The notes beneath the pieces are model-generated. The model saw only the letters and a program-made list of their open reading frames with translations. It ran no database searches and had not been told where the DNA came from. Both the position numbers and the translations under genes were made by a program. 38,012 bases of DNA, from assembly GCA_049999725.1 (NCBI GenBank), contig JBNGIS010019059.1, positions 1 to 38,012 on the forward strand, in the 5' to 3' direction. This DNA is from Haplomitrium mnioides. Its lineage: Eukaryota; Marchantiophyta; Haplomitriopsida; Calobryales. This document shows positions 1 to 9,499 of this stretch, one piece after another (the first letter of the stretch is position 1; each line of letters starts with the position of its first letter).

Positions 1-1719
1 AGAGTCCGTGATCCGAGGGGAGCCCGTAGTCCGTGAAGGGTCCGTGATCCGAGGGGAGTCCGTAGTCCGTGGATCCGTGAGTCCGAAGAAGGCTTCGGAG
101 CTCCGTCTTACGTTGTGGGGAACCCCAGTTAAGGGGGTTCCGAATGCTTTACGAAGTGGGAGGCCCCACTTAAGAGGGTTTCCGTTGATTGTCCGAAGTG
201 GGGATTCGAAGTGGAATCCCCTGTTAACAGGGTTCCGAGTGGGGATCCGAAGTGGGGGAGACCGGTTAGGAAGGTTCCTNNNNNNNNNNNNNNNNNNNNN
301 NNNNNNNNNNNNNNNNNNNNNNNNNNNNNNNNNNNNNNNNNNNNNNNNNNNNNNNNNNNNNNNNNNNNNNNNNNNNNNNGCGACTTATCGGTGTTTTGCG
401 CGACAAAGGAAAGATGAGCGAGGAGAGAAGTTAAATGGCGAAACGGCGACTTAGTGCGGTTTCAAGAAGGGCGGGAACTGAAAGATCAAGAAACGCTCTT
501 GTGTCTAGAATTAGTATAAGAACTAATGCGAGTAGTTAGTTCTTATTGTGAGGGAAGCCATGTAAACTAGTTAGGCCAGTGACTTAGTTTAAGAACCACC
601 TGTGAGTGGTTAGTTCTTATTAGGAGCCTAGGGAGAAAAAGTTAGTCTCTCAGGGCAGGTGTAAAAGATGTAAAATCTTGATTGATCCGTACTTTTAGGA
701 GAACAGGGAGAGGGGTACAAGTCGGTTGTCGAGCTCCTGTTCGAGCCAGTTCTCATTGTACATGTGTTTTGCAAGAAATATACTGAGTGTTCATGTCTGT
801 GAGGTCTCCTGCTCATTTTTCTTTATTGCAGATTCATGAGGAGCAGTTTTGAGAATGGAGTATGGATTTGAAGTTAGAGTTGGTTGGTGAATGTCCTACA
901 GGTTTTCAGTCGAAGAAAGCAGTCAGGTAGCATTAGAGGAGTGCATGTCGGGAGTTGCCTGAGTGTGTCCCACTGGTGAGCCTGGGTTCTGAGTTCCAGA
1001 CTGTGGTCTGTGGGAGGTTTAGTGACAAAATCAGTTCTGCTTTGAATTCTGTTCTATTCCATATGTGTTAATTCTTAAGGAGAGAACCTTCTGTAGTCAA
1101 TCAATCAGTGGATACTGGTTGGTGGGTTGCAGTGGAGCAAGGAGTGTTCAATATTGTGTGTGCCTATGGAATAGGTGGTCATTTCAACAAAGCAAACAGA
1201 GTGACTGGTGGTTGGAGGAACAGCGAGTGGATGTGAGATCAGGAGGGTCGTTCCATAGCTGAGTTCTCAGCATCAAGCTCTGGGGTACATTGGGTTGGAG
1301 TGGCCTGAGTATCCAGTTTTGAGGGAAGTCAGGTGGTGTAATGTAGGTAGGCACTGGAGTGTTGGTCTGAGATATCCTTGCAAGTTGGGTAACTGGTTGC
1401 TTGTGAATTTCTCTGCGTCAGCTCAAGTTTAAATTCAGCCTGTACATCAGCTTTCTTGTCCTAGAAGTGTCAGTCATACAGTTTGAGTAACTCTTGGCTG
1501 TTGTTCTGTGTTTGTGTGTGAGTTGGGGAGGAAAAAGGTTGTCAGGCCTAGAGTGGAGAGCGGTCCATCTCTGAACTGATAGAGTGCAGTTTCAGAACTC
1601 TCTAAAGAATCTGGAAAGTCGATAAAAGTGTGTCAAGAGCGGATTTCTATATAGATCTTGCGCGGTTCGAACCTTGGTTGTTCTTTTCGGGGTTGGAGTG
1701 CTACTGCTGTGCTACGACA
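1..1719 (+). mobile_element. Partial LTR, 'TGTGAG...CGACA' family (left copy)
   Basis: This stretch aligns along its whole length, in the same order, with 20976-22903, and both end in the same bases, GCTACGACA. The copy at 19599-22903 has TGTGAG...GACA ends and a 5-bp target duplication, so this is the 3' part of the same LTR, its start lying outside the window. It is GT-rich, with tandem GTCCGTGATCCGAGGGGAG blocks in the first 80 bases and repeated TCCGAAGTGG blocks up to 270. The base after 1719 falls directly into Ty1/copia coding sequence, so the LTR is inserted in a copia pol gene. The five bases AGTAC at 1720-1724 are the expected right target duplication. Whether it is a solo LTR or the 3' LTR of a full element cannot be told from here. 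Confidence 0.85.
280..379. other. Assembly gap (100 N)
   Basis: Exactly 100 N, a placeholder gap. The aligned copy near 21240-21310 continues without a large break, so little sequence is probably missing. Confidence 0.98.
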
Positions 1720-2281
1720 AGTACACAGAATGTTTTTGTACGTAAAAGTTACACTTCATTTTGGGCTTTTTTATGAAATAGCAGCGAATTTCAGCTTGTT
1801 GGTTTCACATATGGAGATTGGGCAGGAAGTGCGGGTGATAGAAAGTTCACTAGTGGGTTTGTATTTTCAATTGGAAGTCCTAGAATCGCTTGGAGCAGCA
1901 AAAAAAATCTAAAGTTGCTTTATTGAGTATGGAGGGTGAGTGCAATTGGGGCCGCCGGGGGGGGGCGGTGGGCAGACATGGCCACATGTGAGGTAGTGTG
2001 GTTATTGAAGTTGTTGTAGGAATTGGATGTCAGAGTGGAGGAACTAGTGAAGGTTGACTACGACAACATCAACAATATTCAGTTGGCTAACAATCCTATT
2101 TTTTCATGCACGTTCAAAGCACATTGAGGTGCATTATCATTTTGTGAGAGAGAAGGTGTTGGCCAGGGTGATTGATCTGCTGTACATCAGCACTAAAGGG
2201 CAGGTTGCTGATTTTTTACGAAGGCATTGGAAGCCAAAAAGTTGCAGAAATTCAGAAGGCAACTTGGTGTACAAATGTTGA
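1720..2281 (+). pseudogene. Ty1/copia pol relic: end of RT and RNase H
   Basis: Pieces of the copia RNase H domain follow in the usual order. At 1725-1800 the RT/RNase H junction shows a RYVKGTLHFGL-like segment. At 1812-1875 comes the DWAG...DRK..TSGFVFSIGS segment. Around 1885-1940 lies a SSKK...VALLSMEGE segment holding the catalytic Glu region. At 1980-2050 is the ATCEVVWL..LL.ELDVR segment. From 2058 a YDN...IQLANNPIF segment leads into HARSKHIEVHYHFVREKV (2106 onward) and STKGQVADFL, stopping at 2281. At least two frameshifts (near 1800 and after 2100) and several stops make it non-functional. The end of the reverse transcriptase should lie left of the LTR that interrupts it, outside the window. 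Confidence 0.88.
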
Positions 2282-2283
2282 GC

Positions 2284-2294
2284 TTGAGGGGGAG
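2284..2294 (+). other. Polypurine tract of the copia relic
   Basis: TTGAGGGGGAG lies three bases after the stop codon of the copia RNase H relic. It is the usual plus-strand primer of plant Ty1/copia elements, directly upstream of the 3' LTR. Confidence 0.8.
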
Positions 2295-2540
2295 TATTAA
2301 ATTATTGAGCTTTGATAGGCTGCCAGGCTGAGTTGGCATCCCTCTTAGTTTAGTTAGGGTTAGTCTTATACCTGGGGCAGATTGGAGTCACGTGAAAGCA
2401 CTCCTTACCTTTATGTAAATTGCACCATTTCATGCTCATATGATATATTGCATTTCTTCTATCAAATGGGTGTATGTGAGTTTGTGTTTGATGCGCAATA
2501 TATGTTTTTGACATTTTGTTATAATTTGTTCTTCTCAACA
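2295..2540 (+). mobile_element. Probable 3' LTR of the copia relic (about 246 bp)
   Basis: It starts directly after the polypurine tract (TATTAAATT, the canonical TG mutated to TA) and ends ...CTTCTCAACA. The right limit rests on the homology of the next bases (2541 onward) with the minus strand at 28472-28545, which belongs to another gene. About 246 bp is a normal copia LTR length. The 5' LTR is outside the window, so neither boundary can be confirmed by pairing. Confidence 0.6.
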
Positions 2541-3344
2541 ATTTGACATTGTGGAGGATGCTTTTTTGGAGGTTTGTTGTGCCATCAACCATGACATCTA
2601 GTAAGTTCTGTTTTGATTTTTTCATAATTTAGTTAATCTATTTTATTTTTCCTTTACTTTCTTTCTAATATATGATTGTTTTTTTCTAATTGCTACATGG
2701 ACAAAAATAACATTCATCATTCAAAGGGTCCTAGAATCGCTCACGCCCATGAGTGTTGAATTGTGAGCTACTAGACCAAGGAGGGCAAGCAGACCATGAA
2801 GCTCTTCAACTTGCAATCTGATGGTGCAAGCCACCGTCTTCGACAAATTTTGTGTAGTGTTTTTAGCTGCTAAGTTGTTTTGGCCAAACTTAAACATCCA
2901 AGAAATGATGCTCTTGTGAATGTGTACCAAAGGCCTCAAGCTTTGTACAACTTTTTCATTGACCATTTGTCAATAGAGAAAGATTGGATCTTAGATCTTT
3001 GCTCTAGGTCTGGCACGTGCTTTGTATATGCTCTAAAGTTGATGTGACAAAGCATTTCCATGAAATATGATAGATTTCAATCTATCTATATTCCCCATAG
3101 AGTTTTGACAATGGTTTCTTTGTCATCTGATGTGACAGAATCACATATTGTATGTGTGTGCCACAAGGAGCATGTTCCTCCTGGTACTACTTGAGCATCT
3201 GGTGACTTTGTTGCAATTTTTGGGACTGGAAAGTCTTGGCAAGATTCTCTTGTGACTGCAGATGCCGAAGCTTCTCAAGCTATCGATTTAGATGAGATCA
3301 TTCCTCTTGAAGAGGATAGAATTGAAGTTGTAGCTTTAGACTGA
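2541..3344 (+). pseudogene. N6/N4 DNA methyltransferase-like relic, motif I half, with intron
   Basis: Exon 1 (2541-2600, FDIVEDAFLEVCCAINHD) is a clear homologue of the last exon of the minus-strand gene at 28472-30279. It ends at GTAAGT (2601). The next exon starts near 2699 after a T-rich intron whose acceptor AG reads AT. Exon 2 stays in one frame to the TGA at 3342-3344, broken only by in-frame stops (about 2760, 2772, 2871, 3045 and 3200). It shows HHSKGPRIAHAHE, typical after the target-recognition part of permuted methyltransferases. Then comes QRP.ALYNFFIDHL....DWILDLCSRSGT, matching the AdoMet motif I (DxFxGxGT) with F changed to C and the first G to R. SMKYDRFQSIYIPHRV follows, like the (I/M)E.D......R stretch after motif I. 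The tail is acidic. The family is inferred by eye (PF01555 type). The 5' half is cut off by the copia insertion. Confidence 0.68.
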
Positions 3345-3360
3345 TGTACTTTTTGTAAAT

Positions 3361-3366
3361 AATAAA
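3361..3366 (+). promoter_or_regulatory. Poly(A) signal AATAAA after the methyltransferase relic
   Basis: AATAAA lies 17 bases after the stop codon of the relic, a normal distance for a short 3' UTR, which supports the gene end at 3344. Confidence 0.45.
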
Positions 3367-6300
3367 GTACTTTTTAAAAAGTATTTTGTGATTGATCTAT
3401 ATTCTTGTGGCATTCTAAATAATAGCTATTAAGTATTGTCTTGACAAATTTTTTTTTTGAAGAATGATTTTTTGAATAAAACGTATTGGTTTTGTAAAAA
3501 TTAGCAACAAAGTCCATGTTGGCATAGAAGTTTTCCTTCAACTAAATTGGATTTTTGTACAAGTTTTCTTCAATCGTGTGTTTTTAGTTTTTTTTCTTAA
3601 TTGCTCATTAAATTTATTGCAATCTTCAATAACGATATCATTTTATATCTAACTCGTTGTTGTGATCTTATTTTGGATATTCCATTTTTCATGTTACTAA
3701 TGCATAACTCATTGCTTGCCTTAGAATGTCAGATTGATTTTTAAGCAAGCTATCATCTTTTACAATAGTTGAGCTTGAAGTTTATGCAAGCATAAGTCTT
3801 CTTTTTTGTTTTTGTCTGTTCTGGACGTAAATGCAAGTTTAAAGCAACTCTTACTAGATTAGAGATTAATATATGAGTGTATGTTGCAACAATTGTTTTT
3901 TTTGGATATTTTTTTCGTAAATGTTTTAGGATTTTTATTTTGAATATTTTTCTTAAAATTTTAAGAAAACATTAAAAAATGACTACATAACTTTACCATG
4001 TTTTTTTAACATTCTATCTTATTTGTTGGTCTTACCACAATATAATTTTTTTTTTTACTTTTTTTGCCAAATATTGAACATTCAAGTATTTCCAAAATAC
4101 AATGGCTATCTCAATAAACCAATTTTAAAGTTGATAATTTTTTCTTTGGATAAAATTTTTTATCACTATAAAAAAATGTCATTTTTGAACCCAAAATTCG
4201 AAAAAAAAAAATTCAATGTAAAATACAACAAGAACTCAGCAGTGGTTCTTGGTTCAAAGTAGCGGTTGTTTATGATTCAAAATCAAGAAGTTGAAGTTAC
4301 GACAATAACGTTATGGAAAAGGAATTACAAAAATTGAGGAGACTATGGAACCATATACAAAATAATTAAACAAACTACAATTATAAGATTACTCTAAGAG
4401 GAGTTACCAAAATGAATGACAGAAGCGGAGTTATGGAAACAAAATTACAAAGAAAGGGCAATAATATCTACAACATCTTGGGCTACAAAAAAGAAAATGT
4501 ACAAAAAAAAGGTCCCTCTATGAGATCCACGACAACAAAGTAAGAACACAGTTTACAAAGGGGTGTTTTGATAATAAATAGAACTTTGGAAGGCAAAGAT
4601 GAAATTCAGAGAAACAACGACTAGTTTACAAAAACAAACAAGTATCAGATCAGGTTAACAAAATATAAAGTTATGACATAGGGAAGAAAAATATAGATGA
4701 TATGTAGAGGTGATTAAAAGTCAGGGAAAAGCACTTAGGTTTACAAAAAACGAGCCTACAAAGTTTGGGAAGATGAAAAAGTATTAGACGAGGAGCTATA
4801 ATCACAAATAGGATTGGTTTCCAATTTGGAAGTCTAAACGTAAAACAAAAATAGGAACAAAAATGAATTAGAAGTCAATGACATGCATTTGCTACAATGT
4901 TTGGACGCGTGGGGGGGGTGGTGGTTGTTTGGGTTCATGTAATCTAACTTGAAGCTACTAGCAGAAACACAGGAATGCTTGTTGGTATGAATTTAATTGA
5001 ATTGAGTCATGTGACACAAGAGCAAGCCATCTTATCATTCATCTACAATACATAGACATACATGCATCAAGCCATCACAAGTCGGGAGGGGGACAATTGG
5101 AGCTACTTGAACTCTGCATAGATCATTAAGTAGTAGGGTAGGGAAAAGATATGGAGTAAATAAATAGAGAACATGTCATTATTCCATACTAAACTATAAG
5201 AAACCATGATTCATGGAAATATCTCAATTTATTTCCAGATCATCATGTAGTTTTGGCAAAAAAAGAAAAAACTATATAAGGGCAAAGATTCTGACCTATG
5301 CACTCAAATTTTGAGTGACCAACTAGTAAGCCAACAATCTGTAATACTAAACCACATTCTAGCAATCATAATTCAAAGGACTTCATGTTGGTGCAGTTTA
5401 TGCCAAAATTACAAGCTACACAAGAACATAGAATACAAAACAAGGATTAAACAAAATACACAGTACAACAACTCTTGTTTCTAAATTAGTCCATTGTTTC
5501 TAAATCCAAGATCTTCTATTTTTCAAGCATTATAAGGCTGAAAAACATTTGTCGAGGCTGTAGAAAAATTGTCAAGTTGCAGATTTTTTAAACCATAAGT
5601 CTCCTTGAAGGTAATGCAAAAGATTAAGGGACACAAGGGCCATCAAGCCACATGCCAATTGAGTGATGGGCATCATGGAACAATCACAACAATTTGGCAA
5701 TGCAGAAATTTGTCCAAATTTGAGCAAAGATAAGAAGTGTTGAGAAAAGAGGACGTGGTTGGTTTAAGAAGGTTGTATTAGTGTTGAGAAAAAAGATTCA
5801 TGAATTCCTTTGAGAAGCAGCATGTGGTAGGAGGGCAACCAGATTCTCCCAACATCAAATTTGATGGAGCAAGTTTGGTGAAGAGATCAATGGTAGAGGA
5901 AATGGAACAATCATTGAGGCAGAAATCACAGAAGCAAAAATCATTACTTGAGGAGTAGAAGTAGATTTATTAGGGAAGATTGACTCTATATAAGCAGGTT
6001 TGTTGAAGAAATGATGCTAGGAAAGCTATTTGGAAGAGAGCTTATAGAATACCTATTCAATGAAGAATGCAACTAAGGAGTAGAAATTTGCTAGAGAAAA
6101 TTGACTCGACTACTCAAGAGGAAAATTGAATGCTGAAGAAGAACTGCTAGCTGATAAACTTTCAAACTTGTCTTGTTTGATAATCAGATCTATTATACAA
6201 AGAAGTTAGGCTGAAAGTCATATCTACTCTTAGAAAATTTGTATGAAGGGAGAAATCATGCTTCAAGAAAGATGTTCGAAGACCAAACCAGATATGTTTG

Positions 6301-7126
6301 ATAGGGACTCAACTCAACAAAGACTAGGCTAGTTTGAAGAAAATTTACTTGACCAAAATATATTGAAGAAAATCATGTTCAAGGAAGAAACACATCTTAG
6401 CAAAAGAATTGCTAAGGAAGAATCAACAACTGAGGGAGAATGGCAACAAGAAGTGTTGAAGGAAGAGGAGATTATTGAAGCAAGAATCACTAAGGAGGAA
6501 TTGTTGCAACAAAGAGTTGAGATCAAGAGCAATGATTTTTGGTAAGGAAATCACAGTGGACTCATTGAGCTGGTGAAGAAATTGTAGAAAAATCACTACA
6601 CTAGTGAAGAATTCATGTTTGAAGATATTTGTTTACAATTTTGCAGAAGGAAAATTGATCTTTGAAGAAGAGTTTCTCAGTGATTCGATTTGCTGAGCTA
6701 ATTGGGATCAAAGGAAAAAATTTGCTTATGGAAATTTGATTACTGAAGAAGTTAACTTGAAGAAGACTTAAACAAAAAGAAACTGTTGCTGGCGTGGAAA
6801 TGTTGAAAAAGAAATGCTAGTGTAGAATTTGACTAGGATTTAATGCTAGAATTTGACTTCTATAAGGTTGCATGGTAATCAAAAGAATTTAAATAATATA
6901 GATTCGTCTCAAGATTCATCAAGATGCAAATGCTTTCATCTACCCTGACCGACAAAAGATATATCGTTAAACTATTCATGAATTTTCTAAGGTTTGGAAG
7001 AGGAGAATTCACACATAGGGAGTGGACAACTCTATTGTTGAGGGAACCAATAGTTAGAGTATTAACAGCAAAATCCATATAGGCATGGCTCTACTTCAAC
7101 TAAGGTCGTCCAAGAAGTAGTGGATA
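3367..7126. other. AT-rich stretch without a recognisable gene
   Basis: No convincing coding sequence on either strand. 3400-4280 is T/A-rich with long homopolymers, and the 79-residue frame at 4023-4262 is Phe/Lys low complexity. 4280-5700 is A-rich. 5700-6780 is purine-rich on the plus strand with many GAAGAA and TTGAAGAA steps. That yields a short Glu/Lys-rich frame (6363-6545) which reads as composition rather than a protein. A short minus-strand frame at 6860-7078 may be the decayed continuation of the gypsy relic on its right. Confidence 0.6.
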
Positions 7127-7879
7127 TTAGTTTCTTTGCAATGTATTGATCACAATATAATGAACAAGAAGCTTATGATCAACAAAGAGAGTAGGAATGT
7201 TTTTGAGAACACATACAAGAAGAATTTCTCTTCCATATGCCAAATAGAGAACTAAAGATGACTTGTGCAAGGCAAATGAAGGGTGGCCAATGGAAGTCCT
7301 AAAAGACCTACTCATGGTATTGATAGCTGAATCAATGTCCAAATACGCATTTGAAATCAGAATACTATCGACAAAGATAGATGTGGTAGGCACTCTTGAA
7401 TCAAACAAAGAAACCATCTGAACAACTAGTTACTCACTATCAGATGGAGCATATAGCTCAAGAAGATTCAAAGAGAAAGAAGGTGAATCAGATAAATGCA
7501 TCAAATTTGACTCATGAGGTATCTAGCATAGGTACTATATCCATTGTAATCGCAAGTGTAGTTTCCAAGCTTTCACAAATTGTATCATTTTTTGTTCTTG
7601 GAAAGTGAAAATGAGAGTATTTTGTAGGGAATGGCAAGAAGGAGCATGCAATCACATCAACTGACCCATAGTAATGTAGGCAGATTGTTTAGCTAGATTG
7701 TCAAAGATATCATAGACTTGGATTAATGCCAAGGAAGATGGGAGCTTGAGTTTTTGTGATATGGGCTTCATAGGTTTTGGAATTGGGTCTCGGACACTTG
7801 AGAAAATAGACTCAATTGTAATCTCACAAACAACAATAGGGAGAGTAGAAGTGGTAGAAGGGACTAGGAAGCAAGGCAA
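7127..7879 (-). pseudogene. Ty3/gypsy gag end and aspartic protease relic
   Basis: Read on the minus strand, 7652-7879 shows PIPKPMKPI...YDIFDNLAKQSAYITMGQLM. This resembles the 'YDIL..L......I....LL' segment that precedes the protease in many plant gypsy polyproteins. 7127-7417 then resembles a retropepsin: a VD...ISNAYLDIDSAINTM stretch in the place of the catalytic D-S/T-G loop (here D-I-D-S). It is followed by the usual 'L.LA.G..I...GVL.NIP.....' pattern and a VDHKLLVHYIVI end. The link between the parts (7420-7650) is full of stops. No RT follows to the left. It differs from the gypsy element of 9500-25213 and from the relic of 25250-27112, so it is a third gypsy family, old and truncated. 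Confidence 0.5.
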
Positions 7880-9494
7880 TCAAATCAATGAAATACAAGG
7901 CAAGGCAAAGCAATGCTATTTAGCAACAACAATATGAAAATGGAAATTTACCAGTAGCAAGGTGATCTAAGGCCAAGCAATGCATTTTTGGCAAGCAATG
8001 CAATTCTAGCAAGGCATATGAAAGAAAAAAAAAGATGATTCCTTGGCAGTGCAACAATAACTAACGTATCAAAGATTGGAATGCTAGCAAGAACATTCTC
8101 AGATAACAACTTATATATCATCAAAACTAAAGGTATCTAAGAGAATCCAAATTGCTAGCCACCAAATGGTATATATAATCTCTAGCCACATACGATAAAC
8201 AAATTCATGGAGATTTATATCACAAGCTTCTGCCATCTCGACAAACAACCACAAGGCAAAAATTCACTATAGCAAAGCAAATTCAAATGAGGTACGTAAA
8301 GAGGCAACAACACCACTATTGCACATTTTTTGGGTTATGGGAGAGAAAGCCCTACTCAATTTTCATGCATGTGGGATGGTTCTTGGTAATTGTTAGTATA
8401 GTGGCTGCAAAGCTTTCATAGCTAAGGCAATCACACAATATTTGTAACTCAACTTTCTATTACAAAGTTTGTACTACAAACTTTGGTTCACTGTTCATTT
8501 TTCATCACGAATAAGATTTTTGGTTTTGGTTAACTATTCATACTCAAAGCATGACAAAAAAGATAGTTTATAAGGAATTCTTGACTTAGAAGAGAATGAC
8601 CTAAAGATTCTAAAGATTGCAATGGGTTGGGGATGAATGAAGCTATCGCATAATGGAGTGTTCATAGTGTTTGCAATCAAATTTCTACTCTTAGAGGTAT
8701 CATACTCAGCCTAGAACAATCTTTTAGACTCAACAAGGGTAACCACAAAGATAGAACTCCAAGGTTCAATCTAAAAATCTAAAACTTAAGAGTAGACCAA
8801 GGAAAGAAGAAGACGACATTCTCTGTATACTCAACTTGATGCATCTTTGCTCTAATCCGTTCAAGATATCTATGATGTAAGGGAACACAAGGTGCACAAA
8901 CCCTCCATGTCAACTTTATTCTTCTTGTAGGGCCAAGGTTTGGAATAGATCACTATAGAGAGAAGAGTTCTAACGTACGTCGGGTAGAGGATTCTACGAG
9001 TTTATAATCAAAAGTAGAGAGAGTCCTAGAAGGTACTTGTAGTAAAGGTTAGGTCATCATTGGTTGTGGGCTAAGTTTGTAAACGGTTGCTAAAATGAGA
9101 GTGGGTCTAAAGTTGATCACTCTAGCAAGAGAAATTTTTAAGTCAATTAGGGGAGAAACAACAAAGATGTAATCGAGAACATGGAAGATTTGTAGTCAAT
9201 TCTTATAATAAGAGTAAGTCTAAAGTCAAACCTTATAGCAAAGAGAATTCTAAAGGTGGACACTATATTGAGAACAACTCTAAAGCCTATTAGGGAATCA
9301 ACAAACTTGTAGTCATGGAACAACAATGGTTTGAATCGTTTCTTATATCAAGAGGGTTTTAAAGTCAAGGATTGTGATGTAAGAAGTTCTAAAGTTGGCT
9401 CACCATATTGCTAGGGCTTCCAAAGTTAGACTCATCAAGTTTGTCATCGAGTGAAGAGAGAGATATGTGGCATGAGATTAAAGAAAGTTCTTGT
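7880..9494. other. AT-rich stretch without a recognisable gene
   Basis: No coding pattern found. 7900-8040 repeats AGCAAGGC/AGCAATGC words. 8463-8485 is a perfect 23-base palindrome with 11-base arms. 9100-9440 has irregular 40-60 base steps sharing TCTAAAG. This is the left flank of the gypsy insertion. Confidence 0.55.
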
Positions 9495-9499
9495 TTACT
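9495..9499. repeat. Target-site duplication TTTAC (left)
   Basis: TTTAC directly before the TGTCAG LTR start recurs at 25214-25218, directly after the other LTR end. This shows that everything from 9500 to 25213 entered, or was left, as one insertion. Confidence 0.88.

Noticed and set aside
1-280. Short tandem GTCCGTG/TCCGAAG blocks as a CRISPR-like array
   Set aside because: No regular spacers; the blocks are internal LTR repeats also present at 20970-21230.
2721-2966. 81-codon minus-strand frame
   Set aside because: Antisense shadow of the methyltransferase relic's exon 2.
4023-4262. 79-codon plus-strand frame
   Set aside because: Phe/Lys/Asn-rich translation of A/T homopolymers.
6363-6545. 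Glu/Lys-rich 60-codon frame
   Set aside because: Follows the GAAGAA composition of the whole 5.7-6.8 kb stretch; open on the opposite strand as well.
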